Shown piece after piece: positions 17,873 through 25,365 of a stretch of DNA of 64,000 nucleotides. Position 1 is the first letter of the stretch, and the number at the start of each line of letters is the position of its first letter. A program made the translations under genes and the position numbers. The notes under the pieces are model-generated. The model had not been told where the DNA came from. It did not search any database and saw nothing but the letters and a program-made list of their open reading frames with translations. The stretch spans positions 10,929 to 74,928 of the forward strand of contig JBBSBY010000006.1 in assembly GCA_038250835.1 (NCBI GenBank). Direction: 5' to 3'. The DNA comes from JBBSBY01 sp038250835 (lineage in GTDB: Bacteria > Desulfobacterota > Desulfomonilia > Desulfomonilales > Desulfomonilaceae).

Positions 17873-18877
17873 TCATTGTTTGACGACGACTACGGCGCAA
17901 TCGTCATTCCCGCGGTTTGCGTCTCTGTAGAGAACAGCCGCTATTAGACTTGTCTGTTTAGACCTGAGGCCGGGATAATCATCCATTTTCCACTTATTAG
18001 TCAAACCATCCGTATGGAGCACGAGTATGGATTCTTGGGACCACGGATAAACATACTCACGGGAACGCGCAAACTGTCTTCCCAAGATGCCGCCATGGGA
18101 TACCATACTTTTCAACTTTTCAGGAGTGAAAATAACGCCTGAGATATTGCCGATCCCTGAATATCGTACTTGCTGTTGTTCGATGTCGATCTCTGCGACG
18201 GCGCCGACGGCGCCACGTGTATCCACAACGGAGTTATGAATATGCTTTATCTGATCAACGGGAGCTAAGTCCGTTTTTTCTAAAAAAGCCTGTGTAGCCT
18301 TTTGTGACGCTTCGGCGGCCAGGACTCCGTGCCCAAGCCCATCGGCTACTACGATCCTAATCTTGGAATGATTGACGCTGGAAGCCCAATCGTCACCACA
18401 TGCCGTTTCTCCCCGTTTTGGGATCACAACGGCCCCTATTTCCATGATGGGGGGCGGTTTAATTTCAGCCTTCGCGGGTCTCATCCGCGCCAGTAGCGCC
18501 GTTCCTTTTGTGCCGTCCGTATGAATATCAAATTTGGACGAAAGACGCCGAATGGCTCCAAGACCAGTCCCGAAAGTGCCCGTGGTGGAATATCCATCAC
18601 CAAGGGATCCTGCGAGATCATTAATGCCAGGGCCTTTGTCGATTGCAATTATTTCTATTTCCGGGACACCGACTGCATTCCGCCATTGAATGATCAATTC
18701 AGCTTGCTTGGCGTGCTTAATTAAATTTGTAGCGGCTTCAGTTGCGACAATGGCGACATTACTGATGTCGCTCGTGGGAAAACCGAGGCGCTCCGCCAGG
18801 TCAACGGCCTTGCGTCTAACTTCCGCTACCCCGCTTCTATCGGTAAGTTCCGCATTAAAGTAATGCTTTATTTCCAT
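17873..18877 (-). CDS. GHKL ATPase fused to a SpoIIE/RsbX-type PP2C phosphatase
   Basis: 334 residues. The N-terminal half (1-135) is an RsbT/RsbW-like ATPase fold: N box ATEAATNLIKHA, G1 DKGPGINDL, G2 TFGTGLGAIRRL. The C-terminal half (about 145-334) is a PP2C-type phosphatase with metal-binding GDDW, ADGLGHG, HTDGLTNKW and NDDCAVVV. By position after rsbT it takes the RsbX role, removing phosphate from RsbS and RsbR to reset the stressosome. It overlaps rsbT by 10 nt. In Bacillus RsbX is phosphatase only; the added ATPase domain is seen in many non-Bacillus stressosome operons. Confidence 0.88.
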   Translation of the reverse strand: MEIKHYFNAELTDRSGVAEVRRKAVDLAERLGFPTSDISNVAIVATEAATNLIKHAKQAELIIQWRNAVGVPEIEIIAIDKGPGINDLAGSLGDGYSTTGTFGTGLGAIRRLSSKFDIHTDGTKGTALLARMRPAKAEIKPPPIMEIGAVVIPKRGETACGDDWASSVNHSKIRIVVADGLGHGVLAAEASQKATQAFLEKTDLAPVDQIKHIHNSVVDTRGAVGAVAEIDIEQQQVRYSGIGNISGVIFTPEKLKSMVSHGGILGRQFARSREYVYPWSQESILVLHTDGLTNKWKMDDYPGLRSKQTSLIAAVLYRDANRGNDDCAVVVVKQ

Positions 18878-19266
18878 TTTATTACAGTTACTCGCGTTCC
18901 TGCCCCAACCACCGAAGATATCTCGAAATCATCGACTAATCTTTTAGAGCCACCTAGTCCGAGCCCCAAACCGGAGCCGGTGGTGAAGCCGTCCTGTAAC
19001 GCTTGATCCATATCGGCTATTCCGGGGCCTTGATCCTCAAAAGTGAGTTTTACGCCAGTTCGAATATCTTTTCTAATCGTTTGGATGCGGCCGCTGCCCC
19101 CTCCACCATATGTTAAGCAATTTCTAGCTAATTCGCTTGCGGCGGTTACTAATTTAGTCTGATCCACTAAGCTGAGCCCAATTTCCACTGCGGCGACTCT
19201 AGTCAAGTGGCGAATTTTTATCAAATCTTCTTGTGTGCTTATTTGCACCAGCTCATTCTTCTCCAT
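18868..19266 (-). CDS. rsbT: Stressosome switch kinase RsbT
   Basis: 132 residues, a single GHKL domain: N box AASELARNCLTYGGG, G1 DQGPGI, and glycine-rich GSGLGLGLGGSKRL. RsbT is held on the RsbR-RsbS complex, phosphorylates their STAS domains on stress, and then leaves to act on a downstream partner. It overlaps the end of rsbS by 14 nt and the next gene by 10 nt, an arrangement that implies fixed ratios. In Bacillus the target is the phosphatase RsbU; no RsbU-like gene is here, so the target is likely another protein of the cluster. Confidence 0.9.
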   Translation of the reverse strand: MEKNELVQISTQEDLIKIRHLTRVAAVEIGLSLVDQTKLVTAASELARNCLTYGGGGSGRIQTIRKDIRTGVKLTFEDQGPGIADMDQALQDGFTTGSGLGLGLGGSKRLVDDFEISSVVGAGTRVTVIKWK

Positions 19267-19642
19267 CCTGAGTTACTCCGGAAAATCCCTCTAAAGAGGA
19301 ACGGAGTAGTTCCATGCCTCTCTCCACGTTGAGAGCCGTGCGCACGCCTTTAAGACTTAATCCAAGTTCGACTAAGGTAATGGCGACCGCGGGTTGCATC
19401 CCAACGACTACAGTTACGGCATCCAATATGCCGGAAATTGAAGCGATTTTGCCGAGCATTCGGCCTATGAATGAATCAACCATTTGCAAGGACGAAATAT
19501 CAATGAGCACGGCCTTGGCTCGGTCCCGTATAATGCGCTCAGACAAATCCTCCTGGAGCGTTTCTGCGAGTCTGTCGTGCATATCGACTTGAATAGTAAC
19601 AAGCAAGAAATCTCCCATCTTGAGTATGGGAATCCGTTCCAT
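19253..19642 (-). CDS. rsbS: Stressosome scaffold RsbS (STAS domain)
   Basis: 129 residues, one STAS domain. The conserved phosphorylation site is visible as Ser57 in QMVDSFIGRML, the counterpart of Ser59 of Bacillus RsbS. With RsbR it builds the stressosome shell that binds RsbT. AAGGAG stands 5 nt before the ATG, the strongest ribosome site of the cluster. It starts 12 nt after rsbR. Confidence 0.92.
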   Translation of the reverse strand: MERIPILKMGDFLLVTIQVDMHDRLAETLQEDLSERIIRDRAKAVLIDISSLQMVDSFIGRMLGKIASISGILDAVTVVVGMQPAVAITLVELGLSLKGVRTALNVERGMELLRSSLEGFSGVTQDGEE

Positions 19643-19654
19643 GTCGGCTCCTTG

Positions 19655-20515
19655 TTATTGTTTTACCTGCATGACCGTCAATCCCATTCGTCGCATAGCC
19701 AGAGCAAAAGCATCCGCCAAACTCGATTTGGTCACAATGTCTCCCAACTGGACTCCCAGGTGCACCATTGTTTGCGCAATCTCAGAGCTAATGCCGCTGA
19801 TGTAGCACTCTGCGCCCATCAGCCTTGCCGCTGAAACGGTTTTTAGCAAATGTTGCGCAACAAGGGTATCCACAGTGGAAACACCGGTTATGTCTATGAT
19901 GGCAATTTGTGAATTCGTATCACTGATTTTCTGTAAGAGATTTTCCATAACCATTTGAGTGCGTTCGCTGTCCAGAGTTCCGATCAACGGTAGGCTTATT
20001 ATTCCGGGCCACAGTTGCACAACAGGCGTCGACAATTCCAATAGTTCGCGCTGTTGCCGGGCTATTATGGATTCGCGGGTCTTTTGGTACTGCTCCACAG
20101 TGTATAACCCCAATTGATCAACAAGAACCGTAGCTTTCCACATAGCTTCGGTGATTTGCTCCGCAGACATCTCTTTGTCCGAAGATATTATCTGCAACAA
20201 AGGCTGTTTAAATGAAAAAATGAATGTGGCGGTTTCTGATGCCGAAAAGCCGAGTTCGGCACGCGATTTGGAAAACCCGGTGAGTAGCTCACGCACGTTT
20301 TGCCATGATGACGTGTTTATGTTGTCGATAGAGCCTTCCTGGACGGCGTCTTTAAATTCTTCCACGAATTCCCCGGATTGTCGCCTAAGTTCCGCTTCGG
20401 ACAATAAGCCCGCTCTCATTGTGGAGCTGGTTAATTGAAATTTCGCCCAGCCCTCAATTACTTGAAATTTGTGTTTGTTAAAGATTTTCGCAAGGAACAT
20501 ATCTTCCTCCGGCAT
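19655..20515 (-). CDS. rsbR: Stressosome sensor RsbR
   Basis: 286 residues. The N-terminal 140 residues are helical with no haem motif that I can point to, matching the non-haem globin-like sensor domain of RsbR proteins; a linker helix (141-163) leads to a C-terminal STAS domain (about 165-280). Candidate phospho-threonines are Thr217 in STVDTLVAQ and Thr249 in EIAQTMVHLG, the two conserved STAS positions. It heads the cluster, with GGAGGT 5 nt before the ATG. The signal sensed cannot be read from sequence. Confidence 0.9.
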   Translation of the reverse strand: MPEEDMFLAKIFNKHKFQVIEGWAKFQLTSSTMRAGLLSEAELRRQSGEFVEEFKDAVQEGSIDNINTSSWQNVRELLTGFSKSRAELGFSASETATFIFSFKQPLLQIISSDKEMSAEQITEAMWKATVLVDQLGLYTVEQYQKTRESIIARQQRELLELSTPVVQLWPGIISLPLIGTLDSERTQMVMENLLQKISDTNSQIAIIDITGVSTVDTLVAQHLLKTVSAARLMGAECYISGISSEIAQTMVHLGVQLGDIVTKSSLADAFALAMRRMGLTVMQVKQ

Positions 20516-20858
20516 AACATACCTCCGTCTTCATACTTTTAATTGGCTAGATCCATCTGTAATTGTTGTATAAGATTTCTCGAAAGTCTTGTCAGATATA
20601 GCCTCTGACCCGGGGAACGGAAATATGTAAACACGAGCGGTCAGAGACGCTCAACATTTTATCGAATTGGAATCACGCCGGAAAAATTATGAATTCATGT
20701 CTCATAAACAAATTAATGGAGCGCGATATAGAAATACATTACCATTCGTAATGAATGCCAGTCAAACGAAATACTAAGTGGAGAGGCTGAACATTTTGTT
20801 AGTTTGCAACTTCATGGTCGGACAAGAAATTAGGTCGATGAATTCTTCAACTCAAGGC
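20516..20858. other. Divergent intergenic region
   Basis: 343 bp separating the stressosome cluster (minus) from the arsenosugar-type genes (plus). It should hold both promoters. I found no gene with a ribosome site and no convincing -35/-10 pair. Confidence 0.6.
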
Positions 20859-20873
20859 TGTATACAGTATACA
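20859..20873. promoter_or_regulatory. 15-bp operator-like palindrome
   Basis: TGTATAC-A-GTATACA, 7-bp arms around one base, ending 17 bp before the ATG of the peroxidase-like gene and just before its AAGGAG. TGTATACA-type half-sites are common for GntR- and TetR-like repressors; no such regulator gene is in the window. It would block transcription or sit in the leader. Confidence 0.5.
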
Positions 20874-20890
20874 AAAACCAAGGAGCAATT

Positions 20891-21226
20891 ATGAGCGACA
20901 ACTATTATGATTCAAATGATTTGCCGAAGTTTCAAGACATAGGCAAGGAAGCCCCTATACTGGCTGAAAAGTTTTTTGACTACTATGCCGCAGTCTTTGA
21001 GGAGGGCGATTTGACCGCCCGTGAAAAGGCGTTAATCGCTTTGGCGGTGGCTCACGCAGTGCAATGCCCGTACTGTATAGACGCCTATACCAAGTCGTGC
21101 TTAGAACAAGGTTCAAATCTATCTGAAATGACGGAAGCCGTCCACGTCGCATGCGCAATCCGCGGGGGCGCATCCCTTGTGCATGGAATTCAGATGCGTA
21201 ATATTGTTTCAAAGATCTCTCTGTGA
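20891..21226 (+). CDS. Carboxymuconolactone decarboxylase-family, arsenosugar biosynthesis-associated peroxidase-like protein
   Basis: 111 residues, AhpD-like helical fold. The redox CxxC sits in CPYCIDAYT (about residues 59-67), with the usual following His replaced by Tyr. AhpD-like proteins use this pair as a thiol peroxidase or disulfide reductase. The gene is followed after 7 nt by an ArsS-type radical SAM gene; this pairing is the known arsenosugar biosynthesis context. AAGGAG precedes the ATG. The exact reaction of this subfamily is not established. Confidence 0.88.
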   Translation: MSDNYYDSNDLPKFQDIGKEAPILAEKFFDYYAAVFEEGDLTAREKALIALAVAHAVQCPYCIDAYTKSCLEQGSNLSEMTEAVHVACAIRGGASLVHGIQMRNIVSKISL

Positions 21227-21233
21227 GTTAGAC

Positions 21234-22199
21234 ATGACCCGGATCAAAATTCCGCCGTTCGGCTCCACATTGGCCAGGCACGGCCTTGAACTGAAAAGAA
21301 CCGAATGTAAGCATTTACAGGTGAATGTTGGATTGTCGTGTAATCAATCTTGCGCCCATTGTCACCACGAAGCGGGTCCGGACCGGCAAGAGTTGATGAG
21401 CCGCGAGACTATGGAAACGATTCTTGATTTCGCCGCAGCCAACTCCTTTGACATCATTGATATTACGGGCGGCGCCCCGGAGTTGAATCCGAACATTCGG
21501 TTCCTTGTGGAGAATGCCGCAACAATAAGTCCCAGGGTGATTTTCAGGTCGAATCTTACGGTAGATTTAAACGGCCAGGCTGACGGATTGTTCAAGCTAT
21601 GCGCAGAACATAAAATTGTGGTGGTGGGTTCATTTCCATCCACCAATCAGACCCAATTTGACGGCCTTCGGGGCGTCGGATATTTCCAAAAAGCTTTAGA
21701 AAGATTGCGGAAGTTGAATGCGCTTGGTTATGGAGTATCGCCTCGGCTGGAACTGGATCTTGTTTTGAATCCGGCAGGCGCTTTTTTCCCACCGAGTCCG
21801 GCAGGCGCTGAGAAGCGTTTTAAACGGGAGCTGAACCAAAAATGGGGAATACAATTCAATACACTGTTCACGTTTGCTAATACGCCCATGGGTCGATTCC
21901 GCAAATGGCTACAAGAAACAAACAACTATGATCATTATATGAATAAACTTGTAAAAGGGTTCAATCCTTGTGTGGTTGAAGGCGTCATGTGTAGGAGCTT
22001 ATTGTCGGTTGGATGGGACGGCGCCTTTTACGATTGTGACTTTAATCTCGCTTTGAAGATTCCATGCGCGGGACTACCGAGAACGGTATTTGACTCAAAG
22101 CGTCCACCTGAAGAAGGGTCGCCGATCGCAATGGGGAATCATTGTTACGCGTGCGTCGCAGGGTCCGGATTTACCTGAGTCGGCGCTATTAACGCTTGA
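21234..22199 (+). CDS. arsS: ArsS-type radical SAM protein, probable selenoprotein read through UGA
   Basis: The cluster motif CNQSCAHCHH (Cys near residues 41, 45, 48) binds the radical SAM 4Fe-4S centre; a C-terminal Cys-rich domain (MCRSLLSVGWDG, YDCDF, HCYACVAGSG) follows, as in the DUF3641 region of ArsS. The plain frame stops at the UGA of 22176-22178 after GSGFT. Family members usually end GSGSSC or GSGSSU plus a few residues, and some are known selenoproteins. Reading UGA as Sec315 gives six more residues (VGAINA) to the stop at 22197-22199. A hairpin that fits a bacterial SECIS follows. I used the ATG at 21234, 7 nt after the previous gene; the ribosome site is weak (GTGAG). selB is present at 45 kb. 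ArsM, the usual arsenite methyltransferase partner, is not nearby. Confidence 0.8.
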
Positions 22200-22208
22200 G
22201 TTCAAGCG
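22193..22208 (+). promoter_or_regulatory. Candidate bacterial SECIS hairpin
   Basis: CGCTTG (22193-22198) pairs with CAAGCG (22203-22208) around the loop AGTT, which has a G in its second position. The stem begins 14 nt and the loop 20 nt after the UGA of 22176-22178, within the range used for bacterial SECIS elements. It overlaps the final stop of ArsS and ends at the GGAG of queC, so selenocysteine decoding and queC initiation may compete. Confidence 0.6.
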
Positions 22209-22216
22209 GAGTTTAC

Positions 22217-22903
22217 ATGGAGAATAAAAGAGCCGTTACGCTTCTTTCCGGGGGCCTTGATTCCACAACTTGCCTTGCAATCGCCAAATCGCTTGGATTC
22301 GATATTTATGCTCTGAGTATTTTCTACAATCAACGTCATAAGATTGAGATGAAAGCGGCCAAGCGTGTGGCGCAAGACCTTGCGGTTCAAAAGCATCTTG
22401 TTTTGGAAGCGCCGCTGGACAGGATCGGCGGTTCGTCCTTGACCTCTGAACTTGCCGTGCCGAAAAATAGGTCGATCGATGAGATGAGCGAAGGAATTCC
22501 AAGTACTTACGTGCCGGCCAGAAACACGATATTCTTGTCATATGCGCTTGCCTGGGCGGAGGTTTTGGGCGCGGGAGACATTTTCATCGGAGTGAACGCC
22601 GTCGATTATTCAGGGTATCCTGATTGCCGCCCGGAATACATAGCCGCCTTTGAAAAGATGGCAAACCTTGCCGTGAAAAAATGCGTTGAAGGGGAACTTA
22701 GAATAAAAATTCATACGCCGTTGATTACAATGTCAAAAGGCGAAATCATTCGAAAGGGACTGTCCCTTGGAATAGACTATGGACCGACTCATTCTTGCTA
22801 TGATCCTTCCGAATCGGGTAAATCCTGCGGGGACTGTGATAGCTGCCGTTTGCGGGCTAAAGGATTTGCGGATGCGGGTTTAGCCGATCCCGCCGACGGT
22901 TAG
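22217..22903 (+). CDS. queC: 7-cyano-7-deazaguanine synthase
   Basis: 228 residues. QueC uses ATP and ammonia to turn 7-carboxy-7-deazaguanine into preQ0 in queuosine synthesis. The PP-loop SGGLDSTTCLA is at the N-terminus; the zinc site is at the C-terminus (CYDPSESGKSCGDCDSC). The ATG at 22217 has GGAG 5 nt upstream; a TTG at 22196 would start inside the ArsS hairpin and is unlikely. Linked steps in the window are tgt (37.7 kb) and queH (47.6 kb). Its place after arsS seems to be transcriptional convenience; no functional tie is known. Confidence 0.94.
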   Translation: MENKRAVTLLSGGLDSTTCLAIAKSLGFDIYALSIFYNQRHKIEMKAAKRVAQDLAVQKHLVLEAPLDRIGGSSLTSELAVPKNRSIDEMSEGIPSTYVPARNTIFLSYALAWAEVLGAGDIFIGVNAVDYSGYPDCRPEYIAAFEKMANLAVKKCVEGELRIKIHTPLITMSKGEIIRKGLSLGIDYGPTHSCYDPSESGKSCGDCDSCRLRAKGFADAGLADPADG

Positions 22904-22918
22904 GGCGGGAAACCGTCG
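22894..22918 (+). terminator. Hairpin over the queC stop codon
   Basis: CGACGGTT pairs with AACCGTCG over 8 bp, loop 9 nt; the queC TAG lies at the loop edge. No T-tract follows, so it may be an mRNA 3' end stabiliser rather than a terminator. Confidence 0.35.
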
Positions 22919-23174
22919 TCGCAAATCCGATAATATCTGTTTTGGTTTATGCTATTTAAGACTGGTTCTCGATCAGAACCCTGGATAGGATAATCCCGCC
23001 TGAGCCGGGCGATAAATCTTAGGCGATATCTTCATTTCAGAACATCTCATTAGAACATTCATTTCAATCACGGTCATTCAAGCATAGCTGCCGAGTTTTG
23101 AAAATTATACCTAATATTAATTGTAATATATGCTTATAAGTGATAAAATTACTTACGCTATTAGGAGGTATTTA

Positions 23175-23702
23175 ATGATAAAGTTAATTATTAATATAGT
23201 TGCCCTCACAACTCTTGTTTGGGTTCCCTCCGCGTTTTCGTTTGGTGAAGATATTTTGGCAATCACCGGTCAATACACGTTTTTCATAAGACCAAAATGT
23301 GGACCGAACGTCACCTATTACCAGAAAATGGTTCCGTGTATAGTGGACGACCAATGTCCCATCGCAAGACCGATTAGAGAGAGATACGCCGCGCCTGTGC
23401 CGATTCTCCGGCCACAGGGTGTTGCAATTAATGAAGTGCCGGTGGGATGCGCGGCCGGTTGTTCGGACTGCGTCGAATGCTTTCCCAAACCGTCACGCGG
23501 GAGCGGTTTCAATGACGTTGTTATGCCGGTATTGACCCCCGCTGACATGACCACTGTCGTCCCGATGCCGAACAGTTTTAAACGGCCCATCATGTCGCCG
23601 CAATGGTTCGCCGTATATGAAGAACCTAAGGCGGTAAAGAAGGTTGGGGCCCCTTCGCCGGGGATGCCCGGAATCGTCCCTTGGGCCCCGGTTTGCTACT
23701 GA
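23175..23702 (+). CDS. Secreted Cys-containing protein of unknown function
   Basis: 175 residues from the ATG at 23175, which has a perfect AGGAGG 8 nt upstream (an ATG at 23130 in frame has none). Residues 1-22 are a signal peptide ending SAFS. The mature part has about nine Cys residues, clustered in PVGCAAGCSDCVECFP near residue 105, and a Pro/Val-rich second half ending WAPVCY. The even cysteine spread suggests disulfides in the periplasm or outer layer. I do not recognise a family. It is a single-gene unit after a 270-bp gap. Confidence 0.75.
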   Translation: MIKLIINIVALTTLVWVPSAFSFGEDILAITGQYTFFIRPKCGPNVTYYQKMVPCIVDDQCPIARPIRERYAAPVPILRPQGVAINEVPVGCAAGCSDCVECFPKPSRGSGFNDVVMPVLTPADMTTVVPMPNSFKRPIMSPQWFAVYEEPKAVKKVGAPSPGMPGIVPWAPVCY

Positions 23703-23830
23703 GCCGCCTATCCTAATCTTTAGAATTCAAAACAGCGCAGGAACTTACGCCATGGCGCTGTATTCGTTTGCGCGCGAACTGAGGCCGTGTTATTTTATCC
23801 GGATAAGCAATTCAAAATGGAGAATTTCGT

Positions 23831-25318
23831 ATGAATCTATGCGAGATGGTAGATCGCTACGCCGGCGAATTGCCGGATCATCCCGCCCTTGTGATCGACA
23901 GCAGAAAATTAAGCTATTCTGAGATGTTAAGCTCGATAAATAAATTGGCCAACGCCTTTAAAAAAGCGGGAATGGTTAAAGGCGATCGTATCATTTTGCT
24001 TCTGCCTAATCGACCGGAGTTCGTGTACGCATACTTTGCCGCGTTGAGGATTGGAGGGATTGCGGTAACATTGAATCCGGCCTCAACCGTTTACGAGCTC
24101 TCGCACTACTTCGCTGAATGCAAACCGTGCGCCGTGGCTTGCATGGGTGACCAACTGCCTAAGATTGAAAAGATCAAAGCTCACTATGAAGGGATTCGAT
24201 CGTGTTTTGCGACTGAGCCGGCTGAAAATGTTATCACTTTTGCCCAGGTTGAATCGGATTATTCAGCAGAGTGCCCCATGGAGGATTTGGATCCCGATGA
24301 TCCGGCAGTCATAATCTTTACGGCAGGGTTGCTCGGCAGATCCCTGGGGGCCACTCTGACACATAGCAACCTTGAATCACAATCGACCTTGCTTCGCGAT
24401 GTTTGCAATGGATCACCCAATGATAGGGGCTTTGCTCTGATTCCATTGTTTCACGCTTTTGGCGCCGCCGTAAACATGCTCAATATTTTAAAGGTCGGCG
24501 GGACCATATATCTGGTCGAAAAGGTGGACTTTCCCAGAATAATCCCCTGGTTAAAGACTGCCGGCATCACCTTCTGCGGTCTCGTCCCTATGGTGTATTA
24601 CGGTTTATTGTTTCATCCGTCCTGCAAGGACTTGGATTTATCGACATTGAAGATAAATATCAGCGGAGGCGCCGCTTTGTCAAAAATAATATACGATCAG
24701 TTTACAAGTCGATACAATATAGACATATATCAAGGTTACGGACTAACCGAAGCTTCGCCGGTGGTTTCCTGGAATAATATAAATATTCCCAATAAGCCGG
24801 TTACCGTGGGCAAACCGATTCCTGATGTTTTCGTGGAAGTGCATGATGAGCACGGCGCTGCTCTACCCGCCAATACTGAAGGAGAGGTTGTCGTAAAGGG
24901 CCCTAACGTCATGAGCGGCTATTTTGGCAGGCCGACCGAAACCGAGACCGTCATCAGGAATGGATGGCTCTATACGGGAGATATCGGTCGTTTAGATGAG
25001 GATGGTTATCTCGAACTTACGGGAATTAAAAAGGACTTGATCATTACCGCGGGTTTCAATGTGTATTGCCAGGAAGTTGAAGAAATCATAATTCGGCATC
25101 CACAGGTTGCGGATGTAGCATTAATTGGTGTTCCTGATCTGATGCGCGGCCAAGTGATAGAAAGCCTTGTTGTGCCGGAACCCGGTCAACAGCCTGAAGA
25201 GCGAGAAATAATTCGGTTTTGTAAAGAGTACCTGTCACGCTATAAATGTCCCCGCAAAGTGACGTTCGTTAAACATATCGTCAGAGATTCCCTTGGTAAA
25301 CCATCTTCCTGGAGTTAA
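23831..25318 (+). CDS. AMP-binding acyl-CoA ligase (fatty-acid type)
   Basis: 495 residues, ANL superfamily. These enzymes adenylate a carboxylate and join it to CoA. Visible: YQGYGLTEASPV, the STGD-equivalent LYTGDIGRLDEDGYLEL, the hinge TGIKKDLIITAGFNVY, and a C-terminal Lys in SLGKPSS. The P-loop is unusual: FTAGLLGRSLGATLTH instead of the common TSGTTGxPKG, so the usual Ser/Thr-rich loop and Lys are lost. The pattern keeps its glycine spacing and TH end. That may mark a subfamily with altered ATP handling. GGAG stands before the ATG. It is followed by a two-component pair on the same strand, 47 nt on. Chain-length preference cannot be read. Confidence 0.88.
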   Translation: MNLCEMVDRYAGELPDHPALVIDSRKLSYSEMLSSINKLANAFKKAGMVKGDRIILLLPNRPEFVYAYFAALRIGGIAVTLNPASTVYELSHYFAECKPCAVACMGDQLPKIEKIKAHYEGIRSCFATEPAENVITFAQVESDYSAECPMEDLDPDDPAVIIFTAGLLGRSLGATLTHSNLESQSTLLRDVCNGSPNDRGFALIPLFHAFGAAVNMLNILKVGGTIYLVEKVDFPRIIPWLKTAGITFCGLVPMVYYGLLFHPSCKDLDLSTLKINISGGAALSKIIYDQFTSRYNIDIYQGYGLTEASPVVSWNNINIPNKPVTVGKPIPDVFVEVHDEHGAALPANTEGEVVVKGPNVMSGYFGRPTETETVIRNGWLYTGDIGRLDEDGYLELTGIKKDLIITAGFNVYCQEVEEIIIRHPQVADVALIGVPDLMRGQVIESLVVPEPGQQPEEREIIRFCKEYLSRYKCPRKVTFVKHIVRDSLGKPSSWS

Positions 25319-25365
25319 TTTCCAGGATAGATTTAATTTGCCCACCAGACATAGGACGGAAGCCA

